Assembly: GCA_023667245.1 (NCBI GenBank)
Contig: JAMPAL010000013.1
Span: forward strand, 1-32,835
Direction: 5' to 3'
DNA length: 32,835 nt
Origin: Anaeroplasma bactoclasticum
GTDB lineage: Bacteria > Bacillota_I > Bacilli_A > ML615J-28 > CAG-313
Of the stretch, positions 22,861 through 32,178 are shown one piece after another. The notes beneath the pieces are model-generated. The model was not told the origin of the DNA. It was given only the letters and a program-made list of their open reading frames with translations, and ran no database searches. Every line of letters starts with the position of its first letter. The stretch's first letter is position 1. Both the position numbers and the translations under genes were made by a program.

Positions 22861-24144
22861 TTATTTATTTTCTTGATCTTTTAACATCTTTCTGACTTCA
22901 CTAACCAAGTATAAACTCCCCATAAATATGGTTATACTTACTGGTTGTTGTTGCACTAAATGCACTACTTCTTCTAGCGATGCAACTACCTTTTTGTTCG
23001 GATGGTGTGACAGTACAAATAAATCTTCAGGAGTAGCACTTCTAGAATATGTATAAGCAGTAAAAATGACCTCATCAAATGTTTGATCAATCAAATGAAT
23101 CATGTCTGCTAATTCTTTATCGTGTGAAATAGCAACAACCGCCCTTGTATATGGTAAATGAAGAGATTGAATAAATTCAGTAACCCTAGCCACACCATTG
23201 ATGTTGTGACCACCATCAATATAAACTCTAGGATTATCCAAAATTTTTTCTAAACGACCAAATTCAAAGTGTTTTTTAAGACCATTTCGAATCATCTCTT
23301 CAGTAATCCCAAGTGAGTCTCGCAGTATATCCATAACTTCTAAAACGACTATAGCATTTTCAATTTGATGAAAACCAATCAAACCTAGTTCAATTTGTCT
23401 ATAAGATTTATAGCTAAACAAACTTCCTTCTAAATCACACTTGTGAATTTGCACTGCCGCATAATCTGGAAAAATACATTGACTTTGACAATCCTTTGCT
23501 CGCTTGACTGCAATTTCTTGTAAAAGTGTATCGCTTACACCGCAAACAAAAGGAACTTGCTCTTTGACAATTCCTAATTTATTCTCTAAAATTGCGGCGG
23601 TTGTACTACCCAAAATTTGCATATGATCTAATGCAACATTGGTAATCACGCTAACCAAAGGGGCAATTACATTTGTCGCATCAAGTTTCCCCCCCATCCC
23701 TACTTCAATAATAGCATAATCCATATCTAGACGATTTGCAAAATAAACAAAAGCACAAAGGGTTAAAAACTCAAAAAAACTAGGATATTCAAAGCCATCC
23801 TTTTCGATTGTAGGATAGCATATCATAATTTGATTGGCCACATAAAGAAGTTCATCGTCAGAAATAGGTACACCATCAAAAGAGATACGTTCATTGAAAC
23901 ATTTCACATAAGGCGACGTAAAAGTACCCACATGAAACCCTCTTTCCATCAGTATACTTGCTAACATCGTCACTGTACTTCCTTTTCCATTTGTGCCAGT
24001 TACATGAATTGTTTTTATTTTTTTTTCAGGATGTCCCAATAAGCCACAATAATATCGCATTTTATCTAAATTTACTTTTTTAGAAAAGCGTTTTTGAATC
24101 TGAACCCATGCAATAAAATCAGATACACATCCAAATGGTTCCAT
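22861..24144 (-). CDS. folC: Folylpolyglutamate synthase / dihydrofolate synthase
   Basis: This 427-residue Mur-ligase-family enzyme adds glutamate to folates (and in many bacteria to dihydropteroate). Visible are the P-loop HVTGTNGKGSTVTML, TSPYVKCFNERI, the metal-binding segment EVGMGGKLDATNVI, and DGGHNINGVARV. The length is standard. It begins one base after the valS stop, so it shares the valS T-box leader; valS-folC is a common Firmicutes pair. Whether the dihydrofolate synthase activity is kept cannot be told, and no other folate genes are here. Confidence 0.95.
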   Translation of the reverse strand: MEPFGCVSDFIAWVQIQKRFSKKVNLDKMRYYCGLLGHPEKKIKTIHVTGTNGKGSTVTMLASILMERGFHVGTFTSPYVKCFNERISFDGVPISDDELLYVANQIMICYPTIEKDGFEYPSFFEFLTLCAFVYFANRLDMDYAIIEVGMGGKLDATNVIAPLVSVITNVALDHMQILGSTTAAILENKLGIVKEQVPFVCGVSDTLLQEIAVKRAKDCQSQCIFPDYAAVQIHKCDLEGSLFSYKSYRQIELGLIGFHQIENAIVVLEVMDILRDSLGITEEMIRNGLKKHFEFGRLEKILDNPRVYIDGGHNINGVARVTEFIQSLHLPYTRAVVAISHDKELADMIHLIDQTFDEVIFTAYTYSRSATPEDLFVLSHHPNKKVVASLEEVVHLVQQQPVSITIFMGSLYLVSEVRKMLKDQENK

Positions 24145-24145
24145 A

Positions 24146-26776
24146 TTATTCCCCTAATCCTTTAAGCAAATCCTGTACTTCTTTTAATTGTTCTTGATAA
24201 CTTTCCAGTTTGCTCTGCTCGGCCTCAATTTTTTGGCGTGGTGCCTTGGCTACAAATTGAGGATTATTCAGCATTTGTGAAGAACGTTCTACTTCTTTTT
24301 CCAACTTTGTAATTTGTAATTTTAATTTGGCTCTTTCTTCCTCAAAGTTGATCAATTCTTTCAATGGAATGATCAAATTTACATCATCCAAAACTACTAC
24401 TATTGCATCTTTCTTGTCTTTTTGCGTACCAATTTCTAGCGTTTCATAATTGGTAAACTTAGCCAAATATTGACGATGTATATCTAAATACTGAGTGAAA
24501 CCAATATGATCTGTTTCTAGGAATAAATTAATTTTTTTACTCATTGCTACATTTTTTTCACTACGAATATTTCTTACCGCACTAATAATTGCAAATAATT
24601 TGTCGGTATAACCAAGTGTATTGGCATCGAAAATCATTCCTGTTGATGTAGGCCACTTGCTAATTACAATTGAATCTGTATAAAAATGTTGATAAATTTC
24701 TTCGGTTACAAAAGGCATAAAAGGATGTAGTAACTGGATAATCGTGGTTAATACTTTCGTTAATATGGCACCTGTATTGACTTTTCTTTCAAAACTGCCA
24801 GAAGAAAAGTCTACCTTTGTCATTTCCAAATATTTGGAAGCAAAATCATCCCATGTAAAATTATATATTGATCTAGCTACTTCACCTAATTCAAAGTGAT
24901 CATATTTGGTATTCACGTCTTCAATCAAAACATCTAGTTTATTTAAAATCCACATATCTAGTGCACTCAAATGTTGCTCATCTATAGGTTCACCTTGATA
25001 TCCAATTTGAATTAAATTCATCTTGACAAAGCGTGAAATATTCCAAATTTTATTGATATAATTCCAAGATGAGGCCATTTTTTCATCTGAAAAACGCAAA
25101 TCTTGCCCTGGCGTAGCATTGGTCGTTAAGAAATAACGCATAGCATCACATCCATATTGATCAATCAAGTCAAATGGATCTACACCATTTCCTAATGACT
25201 TAGACATTTTTCGACCCTGTTCATCCCGAATCAAGCCATGGATAAAGCAAGTTTTAAAAGGACGTTTTCCCATAAAGTGACGAGATTGGATAGCCATTCT
25301 AGCAACCCAGAAGAAAATAATATCATATCCAGTAACTAAACAGTCCGTTGGGAAATAGCGCTCTAAATCTGCTGAGGATTTAGGCCAACCTAGCGTGGAA
25401 AAGGGCCAAAGGGCGCTAGAAAACCATGTGTCTAATACATCCTCATCTTGATGCCATCCCTCGCCCATTGGTTTTTCCTTTCCTACATAAACTTCTTCTC
25501 CTCTATACCAAGCGGGAATGCGATGGCCCCACCACAATTGACGAGAAATACACCAATCTTGAATATTATTCAAATCTAGCCAAGTCGTAAGCGTTTTATT
25601 AAAGCGGCTTGGAATAAATTCTATCGGTTCATCACTTGCTTGCATTTCAAGAACATCTTTTGCGAGAGGTTCCATTTTTACAAACCACTGTTTTGATAAT
25701 CTTGGTTCGACAATAACTCCTGTTCTTTCTGAATGCCCCACTGAGTGAACCATTTTTTCAATCGAAGGGCAAAGACCAAGTTCAGTCAAATCTGCTACAA
25801 GCGCTTTTCGACAAGTAAAACGATCCATTCCTTCATATTTTCCAGCCAAATGATTCATAGTACCATCTTCATGCATACAAATGATACGCTCTAATTGGTG
25901 CCGATTCCCGACTTCGAAATCATTAGGATCATGAGCAGGCGTTACTTTTACGACACCAGTTCCAAAATCACGATCGACATAACTATCCGCAATAACTGGT
26001 ATTGTACGATTGGTACCAGGAATATAAACTTGTTTTCCAATATAAGACTGATATCGCTCATCTTCAGGATGAACCATAATCGCTACATCACCAAACATCG
26101 TTTCTGGTCTTGTTGTAGCAATTTCCAATCCACCATCCCCATCTACAAATGGATAAATAAAATGATAGAATGCGCCTTCGATATCTTTATACTCTACTTC
26201 AATGTTAGAAAGCGCTGTTTTGGCTTCTACATCCCAGTTGATAATGCGCTCACCCCGATAAATTAAACCTTCTTGATACAATTTGGTAAATACTTCCATA
26301 ACTGCATCTTGTAATCCTTCGTCCAATGTAAAACGCTCCTTGGTATAATCTAACGATAATCCAAGTGCAGCCCATTGTTTACGAATAAAGTGGGCATATT
26401 CGTGTTTCCACTCCCATGCCACCTCTAAGAATTTTTCTCTTCCAATGTCATAGCGGCTAATGCCTTGCGCTTTGAGCTTAGCATCTACTTTGGCTTGAGT
26501 AGCAATACCTGCATGATCCATTCCAGGAAGCCATAGTGCATCATATCCTTGCATCCTTTTTCTTCTAATCAAAATATCTTGAAGGGTTGTATCACAAGCG
26601 TGCCCAATATGTAATTTACCTGTAACATTAGGTGGGGGAATAACAATGGTATATGGAATTTTACTCTTATCTCCACTTGTAAAAAATCCCTCTTTTAGCC
26701 AATACTCATACTTTCCTTCTTCAACGCGCTTGAAGTCATATTTTGTGTCCATCTCTACTTGCTTTAATCGAAACAT
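24146..26776 (-). CDS. valS: Valyl-tRNA synthetase
   Basis: This class I synthetase of 876 residues charges tRNA-Val. It has the HIGH motif in PPPNVTGKLHIGHACD, the editing domain (ATTRPETMFGD), KMSKS in GRKMSKSLGNG, an anticodon-binding domain, and the C-terminal coiled coil typical of ValS (about residues 810-876). I start it at the ATG at 26774-26776, which has AAAGGAG eight bases upstream. A longer frame from 26809 is open, but that ATG lies in the T-box terminator stem. Control is by the T-box leader upstream, which carries a valine specifier. Confidence 0.98.
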   Translation of the reverse strand: MFRLKQVEMDTKYDFKRVEEGKYEYWLKEGFFTSGDKSKIPYTIVIPPPNVTGKLHIGHACDTTLQDILIRRKRMQGYDALWLPGMDHAGIATQAKVDAKLKAQGISRYDIGREKFLEVAWEWKHEYAHFIRKQWAALGLSLDYTKERFTLDEGLQDAVMEVFTKLYQEGLIYRGERIINWDVEAKTALSNIEVEYKDIEGAFYHFIYPFVDGDGGLEIATTRPETMFGDVAIMVHPEDERYQSYIGKQVYIPGTNRTIPVIADSYVDRDFGTGVVKVTPAHDPNDFEVGNRHQLERIICMHEDGTMNHLAGKYEGMDRFTCRKALVADLTELGLCPSIEKMVHSVGHSERTGVIVEPRLSKQWFVKMEPLAKDVLEMQASDEPIEFIPSRFNKTLTTWLDLNNIQDWCISRQLWWGHRIPAWYRGEEVYVGKEKPMGEGWHQDEDVLDTWFSSALWPFSTLGWPKSSADLERYFPTDCLVTGYDIIFFWVARMAIQSRHFMGKRPFKTCFIHGLIRDEQGRKMSKSLGNGVDPFDLIDQYGCDAMRYFLTTNATPGQDLRFSDEKMASSWNYINKIWNISRFVKMNLIQIGYQGEPIDEQHLSALDMWILNKLDVLIEDVNTKYDHFELGEVARSIYNFTWDDFASKYLEMTKVDFSSGSFERKVNTGAILTKVLTTIIQLLHPFMPFVTEEIYQHFYTDSIVISKWPTSTGMIFDANTLGYTDKLFAIISAVRNIRSEKNVAMSKKINLFLETDHIGFTQYLDIHRQYLAKFTNYETLEIGTQKDKKDAIVVVLDDVNLIIPLKELINFEEERAKLKLQITKLEKEVERSSQMLNNPQFVAKAPRQKIEAEQSKLESYQEQLKEVQDLLKGLGE

Positions 26777-26794
26777 ACTTTTTTCTCCTTTCAT

Positions 26795-27057
26795 AAAAAA
26801 AAGTTTCATCCTCTCAAAAAAGGACGAAACTAAAAATCCGCGGTACCACCTTTATTAGAAAACTATTGTTTTCTCTACTCTATGTTTTAACGCAAACCTA
26901 CGGCTTGAACTAATGATTCTTTCTCATTCAAGCATCTCTAGAGGCTACCTTCAAATACCATACTCAAGTTTTTCACTACCCAACTTGTCCCTCATCAATA
27001 TGCATATTTTACTCTTCCCCGTCAACGATTTTATCATTTTCGTATTCAATTATATAC
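26795..27057 (-). promoter_or_regulatory. T-box riboswitch, valine-specific, upstream of valS
   Basis: The T-box core AAAGGTGGTACCGCGG lies on the minus strand at 26838-26853. The TGGT bulge would pair with an ACCA tRNA end, as expected for tRNA-Val. Stem I carries GGGGAAGAGTA, and on its 3' side GAAGGTAGC, where GTA (26946-26948) is a Val codon in the specifier position. The leader ends in a terminator: GTTTCGTCC/GGATGAAAC (stem 26803-26830) followed by eight T (26795-26802). Uncharged tRNA-Val should favour read-through into valS-folC. This accounts for the 356-base stretch without a gene. Confidence 0.93.
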
Positions 27058-27063
27058 CTTAAT

Positions 27064-27093
27064 ATTATATCACACTCTAAAGACAGAAGTCAA
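27064..27093 (-). promoter_or_regulatory. Promoter of the valS T-box leader
   Basis: On the minus strand TTGACT (27088-27093), an 18-base spacer and TATAAT (27064-27069). Confidence 0.75.
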
Positions 27094-27132
27094 AGATTAT
27101 GACAAACATTTCCAATCCTATCCTCTTTTGCA

Positions 27133-29541
27133 TTATTTCATATCACCAGGAAAGCGACATTCTCCCCTAGGATTAAATGTGAAACTAAACACTTTTATGC
27201 CTTCAGCCATTGTCAAACGCTTAAATTGATTGTGTTTGAAGCGATCCATCAATCGTTTATAATACACCAAAGCTTCTTCTTGGTTTAAACCAAAAGTCTG
27301 ATACAATAAATATAAAATCCTTGATTGTGAGGCACCACGCGTAAAAATGTGATACATCATAAAATCATTTATTTCATATTTTCCTATTCGTTCTTCAGTA
27401 GCCTGATCCGCTCCTGTCAATTCAGGTGAAATCACTGCTTGACATACTTTTCGTAATTCTAATTTTAACTGAGGATAAACACTACTAAAATAGCGGACCA
27501 ACGCCCTGACAGTAGTTTTCGGCAAATTGCTATTTAAACCATACATCGACATTTGATCGCCATTGAAGGTTGACCACCCCAAGGCGATTTCACTCATATC
27601 ACCTGTGCCTAAAACAATTCCTTTTTCTTGATTAGCCAAATTCATCAAATACATCGTTCTAAGTCTAGCTTGCACATTTTCATATGTAATATCCTTTTCG
27701 ATTTCACTATGTTGTAATAGTTTCAAATGGGCAAGGGCTTCTTTTTTGATAGACACCTCTCTAGCATCTACACCTAGCTTGTCCATCAAATGATTGGCAA
27801 TATTCTTTGATTTGCTCCCCGTGCCTAGTCCTGGCATTGTAACTGCGATAATATCTTTGGGATTCAAATGATATTTTTGGTAACATGTATAAGCAAATAG
27901 CAATGCCAGCGTCGAATCTAATCCCCCACTCACACCAATAATGACTTTGTAAGAACCAATATAGTCTAATCGATGTTTCAACGATACACAAACAATATCA
28001 ATGATTTCTGCTAATTCTCTTTCGGATTGTGGCACAAAGGGTAAGGAATCTGGCTTTTGTTCTAATACATAAGATGCTGATGGCAACAATTCAAATGAAA
28101 CTAAACTTGCTGTCTTATCCATTGCTGTACGGGCATAATTATCACTAGAACGAGCATATCGTATATATTCAAGGTCAATATCTACCATATGATACACACT
28201 TTCTAGTGATAATGTCTCTTGATTCAATAAAGTTTCTCCGCATACACAAGCGATTTGGTGACCTGAATAAGTTATGTCACTTGTCGAATCACTTGGACCA
28301 TTTGATACATAAATATATGCACCTTTATACTGATGACTAGCATGTGAAACAAGTTCATGTCGAACCGCTTTTTTTCCCAAATAGTAAGTTGATGCACTTA
28401 AATTGAACACAATGTCAGCACCTTTTTGATATAGCAAATGATGTGGCTTATCAATTCCCCATAAATCACCACAAATTTCAACACCAAAACAAAGGGAATC
28501 TGCTTGGTTTTGAAATAATACATTGCCAAATGCAACTGGATTATCGGGTTCTAAATGATGGAGCCAAACTGGATGCATCAAAAAAGATGAACCACTTGCA
28601 AAATAACGGCTTTCATAAAATTCACCACTTGTTGGTAAATTGGATTTCGGAATAATCCCTAAAATATGCTGATTTTGAATCACTGCAGCACAATTATAAA
28701 TGGCACCTGCATATTCAAAAGGCAATCCAACCAACCAAATTTGTTTGCCGCTCGCTTTTCGAACCATATGCAACGCCTCTATAGTTTGGCACAACAACTC
28801 CCGGTTCATTATCCAATCCCCCAAAGTGTATCCTGTTAATGACAGTTCAGGAAAAACAACAAAACTAGCCTGCTTAACTTGCGAAGCTAACGTGATAATT
28901 TCTTTTGCATTTTCAATGGGATGACCCAAAAATACTTTAGGTGTAACTAGTGCTATTTTTACGTAATTTTCTTTATACATGCTTTCCTCTACTTTCTGAT
29001 ACAATGCGTGTGTTTCAATATAATGATATAATTTAGAATTTACCCATTCTTTTTGATGGGTACGTCGAAAAGTCGATGAAGAAACATCAGGAAAATCAAT
29101 TTTGATTACCTCAAAATGACTTGCATAGGGCTTTAGCCAACTACTATTTATCCACTGATAGACCTGTTCTACACTAAGATGCCGTGTAAAAATCAAAAAT
29201 TCATTTTCTGAAACCAAAACTTGTGGTTTAATCCATTGATCGAGTTGCATCAAGCAATCATCTCCACAAACAAATAAAGGATGATCTAAATCACGGAGAC
29301 TTTGATAAGTCCCCTTAAATGATCTTTTCAATTCAATAGGCGAAATGACTACATTATCATATGATTCCGCAATGATATTTAGCATGTCTAGACGCATCTT
29401 TTGATCAATTAAACCCTGCTTGTGATATTTGTTCCCATTGGGTAGCAAAATAACTTCATCATAATGATGCGATAAATAATCTATCACTGCCTCATGGGCA
29501 ATCGTTGGCGGATTAAAACTACCACCAAAAACTACTTTCAT
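27133..29541 (-). CDS. nadE: NadD-NadE fusion: NaMN adenylyltransferase joined to glutamine-dependent NAD synthetase
   Basis: This 802-residue protein joins the last two steps of NAD synthesis. Residues 1-180 are a NadD domain: GGSFNPPTIAHE nucleotide-binding motif and SSSTFRR (155-160). Residues 192-480 are a nitrilase-type glutaminase with the triad Glu (FPELS, ~232), Lys (IPKSN, ~299) and Cys (GVEICGDLWG, ~357). Residues 505-802 are the synthetase with the PP-loop GVSGGLDSTLAL (~536-547). NadD makes deamido-NAD from NaMN and ATP; NadE amidates it with ammonia channelled from glutamine. No stop interrupts the junction. An ATG at residue 188 has AGAGGAAAGC just before it, so a separate NadE could also be made. 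It overlaps the GltD-like gene by four bases (ATGA). No terminator is visible after it. Confidence 0.93.
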   Translation of the reverse strand: MKVVFGGSFNPPTIAHEAVIDYLSHHYDEVILLPNGNKYHKQGLIDQKMRLDMLNIIAESYDNVVISPIELKRSFKGTYQSLRDLDHPLFVCGDDCLMQLDQWIKPQVLVSENEFLIFTRHLSVEQVYQWINSSWLKPYASHFEVIKIDFPDVSSSTFRRTHQKEWVNSKLYHYIETHALYQKVEESMYKENYVKIALVTPKVFLGHPIENAKEIITLASQVKQASFVVFPELSLTGYTLGDWIMNRELLCQTIEALHMVRKASGKQIWLVGLPFEYAGAIYNCAAVIQNQHILGIIPKSNLPTSGEFYESRYFASGSSFLMHPVWLHHLEPDNPVAFGNVLFQNQADSLCFGVEICGDLWGIDKPHHLLYQKGADIVFNLSASTYYLGKKAVRHELVSHASHQYKGAYIYVSNGPSDSTSDITYSGHQIACVCGETLLNQETLSLESVYHMVDIDLEYIRYARSSDNYARTAMDKTASLVSFELLPSASYVLEQKPDSLPFVPQSERELAEIIDIVCVSLKHRLDYIGSYKVIIGVSGGLDSTLALLFAYTCYQKYHLNPKDIIAVTMPGLGTGSKSKNIANHLMDKLGVDAREVSIKKEALAHLKLLQHSEIEKDITYENVQARLRTMYLMNLANQEKGIVLGTGDMSEIALGWSTFNGDQMSMYGLNSNLPKTTVRALVRYFSSVYPQLKLELRKVCQAVISPELTGADQATEERIGKYEINDFMMYHIFTRGASQSRILYLLYQTFGLNQEEALVYYKRLMDRFKHNQFKRLTMAEGIKVFSFTFNPRGECRFPGDMK
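28978..28990 (-). promoter_or_regulatory. Internal ribosome binding site and ATG at the NadD/NadE junction
   Basis: On the minus strand AGAGGAAAGC (28981-28990) immediately precedes an in-frame ATG (28978-28980, codon 188), just ahead of the glutaminase domain. It is either a relic of two former genes or an active internal start. Confidence 0.5.
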
Positions 29542-30773
29542 CCCTCCACCACCTTTTTCACTGCTTGCTTTGCTGAGGCAACTGCTCTCGCAAAACTAGA
29601 TGCCCCAAGCAAATAATCTCCTATAACCAAAATGGTTTGGCCTTGATAAGTTGCCATGGCTTCTGTTTTGATCCACCCGTGCTCATCGAACAATTCTGGG
29701 ACAAGTTGTTTTAACGCTGTATATTCAGGTTCTAGTCCAATGGCCTCTACGATAGCATCGGCAGGAATAATCGAAATTAAACCTGTTTTTTGAAAATTTT
29801 TTCGTCCCATTGTCTTTTCTTCTACCAGTCTAGTTCGTTCTACGAGAAGTCCAGTAAGCAACTGATTTTGATAAATGGGTTCTACTGGAGAAGCACATTC
29901 TTCTATTGAGATTCCCTCATTTTGCACATGAGCTATCTCCATTTGGCTTGCAGGCGCCTGATCTATTGTACGACGATAAACAATCTTTACTTCATTGTTC
30001 ATGCGTTTTAAGGCCCTTGCCACATCCATAGCTACATTCCCTCCACCAATTACAAGTACTTGTTTATGTTCTAACAAAGCATGGTTTCGTTTAAAAGCAC
30101 GTAAAACTTCCATTCCATCATAAACATAGGGTGAAGTAGGAAAACTGCGTTTAGATACACCTGCACCAAGTGCAAACAAAATATACTCAAAAGAATCCAA
30201 TTCCGCCATAATAAGATTTTTGCCCCACTCTTTTCGGTAATGTATTAGAACACCCAAAGAATCTAATACTGCTCTATATTTTTCTACTACTGATTCTGTA
30301 AAACGAAAATCAGGGAGGGTATCCGTAATGACTCCACCTATTTTTTCTCTTTTTTCAAATACTTCAACATGATATCCTTTTTGAGCCAAATCAATTGCTG
30401 CACTTATCCCCGCAAGACCAGCACCAATAATCGCTACTCGTTTACCATGATAATCCGTGCAAACATAATCATTTGCTTGAATCAACTCTGCTAAATAAGC
30501 TTCTACTTTATAAAAGGCGACACTACCTTTATCAGTATTGCCCAATACGCAATGGCCATAGCACTGGTGTTTGACATCACATAGTGTTGCGCAAATAGAA
30601 CTGGCATTTGTTGTTTCTAATAACATTTTTTTAGCACATTCAATGTTATCTTGTTCAATAGCAGACAAAATTTGGGGAATTGAATTACCTAAGGGACAGT
30701 GTTTTACACAAGCAGGATGTTTACATTTTAAGCATTTTTGAGCTATTTTTTTAATTTCTACAAAATCATCCAT
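29538..30773 (-). CDS. GltD-like NAD(P)H-dependent flavoprotein oxidoreductase
   Basis: This 411-residue protein is related to the glutamate synthase small subunit (GltD) and the N-terminal part of dihydropyrimidine dehydrogenase. Two four-Cys groups (C14, C17, C22, C26; C61, C65, C71, C75) should hold 4Fe-4S clusters. VAIIGAGLAGISAA starts the FAD domain, and VLVIGGGNVAMDVARAL marks the NAD(P)H site. No gltB lies nearby, and the protein is somewhat shorter than GltD, so a stand-alone or other-partner reductase is more likely than true glutamate synthase. Its stop overlaps the NadD-NadE start. It has its own promoter and an AAGGAAG site. The electron acceptor is unknown. Confidence 0.85.
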   Translation of the reverse strand: MDDFVEIKKIAQKCLKCKHPACVKHCPLGNSIPQILSAIEQDNIECAKKMLLETTNASSICATLCDVKHQCYGHCVLGNTDKGSVAFYKVEAYLAELIQANDYVCTDYHGKRVAIIGAGLAGISAAIDLAQKGYHVEVFEKREKIGGVITDTLPDFRFTESVVEKYRAVLDSLGVLIHYRKEWGKNLIMAELDSFEYILFALGAGVSKRSFPTSPYVYDGMEVLRAFKRNHALLEHKQVLVIGGGNVAMDVARALKRMNNEVKIVYRRTIDQAPASQMEIAHVQNEGISIEECASPVEPIYQNQLLTGLLVERTRLVEEKTMGRKNFQKTGLISIIPADAIVEAIGLEPEYTALKQLVPELFDEHGWIKTEAMATYQGQTILVIGDYLLGASSFARAVASAKQAVKKVVEG

Positions 30774-30817
30774 TGTTTTAGCTTCCTTTTTGAATATTTT
30801 TAAATTACCTACTTAAA

Positions 30818-30847
30818 ATTATACACTTTTTTTGCGTTTTTTCTTAA
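30818..30847 (-). promoter_or_regulatory. Promoter of the GltD-like / NadD-NadE pair
   Basis: On the minus strand TTAAGA (30842-30847), an 18-base spacer and TATAAT (30818-30823). The -35 is weak and overlaps the murD stop. No terminator separates it from murD, so read-through is possible. Confidence 0.55.
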
Positions 30848-32178
30848 TTATTTGCAATTTTATTTATCTTTTGATGTTTTTTTAAATAAACATGTTGAAT
30901 GAGTGAATTGAATTGGGCACCACGCTCCTCAAAAGATGTATACTGATCATAACTGACACAACTTGGAGAATACAAAATGACCATTTGATTCAAATAAGGG
31001 AGTGACTCAATTACTTCTTCTAATGTATCGTATACTTGTATTCTTTGCGCCTTTAATTGCATTGCAAGTTGATAACGATCTTTTCCATACAAATAGATCC
31101 AATCGCACGAATGAATGACTTGATTTACCCTCTGATAATCCTCAGGTGGTATCTTTCCTCCTAAAATGACTATTTTAGGATACGCTTGATACTGTTTGAT
31201 TATTGTTTCAATCGCAAGACGAGTGGCTTCTGGAGTAGTCGATTTGGCATCATTGATGATGATTAAATCATTGGTTTGATAAATGGTTTCAAAACGATAG
31301 CGCACCCCTTGAAATGAACTTAATACAGACGACATCCATTCTTTCTTTATGCCATACACTTGTCCTACTAAAATAGCTACCATTGCATTTTTAATATTAT
31401 GCATTTCACGCCTTGAAAGTCGCTCTACTTCAATAATTTTGGTTTGACGATAGTAAATGGCATTATTCAATAGATAACAATCTGCATTCGTATTATTTAG
31501 TGAAAAGGTCAATAATTGAGCAGATACAGATTGAGGATAATAGGTATTCCAATAATGAGAGATGATTTCATCGTCTAATGGATAAATACAAACGTCTGCT
31601 TCTCTCATATTTTGAATCAATTTGAGTTTATCTTTGGCATATTCATCTAGTGTACGATGATAATCGAGATGATGTGCAAATAGATTGGTCAAGACATAAA
31701 TATGAGGAATTACATTCATCGTATTGTGTAACATAAAGCTAGAAGCCTCTACAACTAGACCTATTGGCCTATCCTCTTGAATTTGAAAAATAGGGGTGCC
31801 AATATTACCAACCAAATGATTTTGAAATTGAGGAATTGTAGAAAGCATTTGACTAATCCATGTTGATACGGTTGTCTTCCCTAGTGAACCTGTTATAATT
31901 ACATATTCGTGCTCTGGATAACACTGATAATACAGTTCCAAATCACTCCAAATAGGAATTCCTTGTGCTTGTGCCATTTGAAGCAATATCCCATCAAACG
32001 GAATTCCTGGACTTTTAATAATTGCTTTTGCATATTTTAGTAAAATATTAGATAAAAAAGTATCCTGTTCATGCTGGTCATCATAAATCCAATATGACTC
32101 ATGATGATACTCTAAATATGATTTTACTGCCCGGTTAGACTTACCATATCCATATAATATATAGTTCTTTTCTAAAAT
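30844..32178 (-). CDS. murD: UDP-N-acetylmuramoyl-alanine--D-glutamate ligase
   Basis: This ligase adds D-Glu to UDP-MurNAc-L-Ala in the cytoplasm. It has the ATP loop VIITGSLGKTTVSTW, EASSFML, HLDYHRTLDEYAKDK and NDAKSTTPEAT, in MurD order. The start is odd. The frame reaches a TTG at 32232, but that lies 61 bases inside mraY and has no ribosome binding site. The family's N-terminus (KNYILYGYGKSNRA) begins much later. AGGGGTGA (32183-32190) sits four bases before an in-frame ATT at 32176-32178, giving 444 residues, near the usual length. No ATG occurs in frame for about 80 codons. I therefore propose an ATT start. A sequence error or the TTG start remain possible. Confidence 0.88.
   Translation of the reverse strand: MLEKNYILYGYGKSNRAVKSYLEYHHESYWIYDDQHEQDTFLSNILLKYAKAIIKSPGIPFDGILLQMAQAQGIPIWSDLELYYQCYPEHEYVIITGSLGKTTVSTWISQMLSTIPQFQNHLVGNIGTPIFQIQEDRPIGLVVEASSFMLHNTMNVIPHIYVLTNLFAHHLDYHRTLDEYAKDKLKLIQNMREADVCIYPLDDEIISHYWNTYYPQSVSAQLLTFSLNNTNADCYLLNNAIYYRQTKIIEVERLSRREMHNIKNAMVAILVGQVYGIKKEWMSSVLSSFQGVRYRFETIYQTNDLIIINDAKSTTPEATRLAIETIIKQYQAYPKIVILGGKIPPEDYQRVNQVIHSCDWIYLYGKDRYQLAMQLKAQRIQVYDTLEEVIESLPYLNQMVILYSPSCVSYDQYTSFEERGAQFNSLIQHVYLKKHQKINKIANN

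Noticed and set aside
26777-26809. Longer valS frame starting at the ATG at 26809
   Set aside because: That ATG lies inside the T-box terminator stem and T tract and has no ribosome binding site; the ATG at 26776 has AAAGGAG at good spacing.
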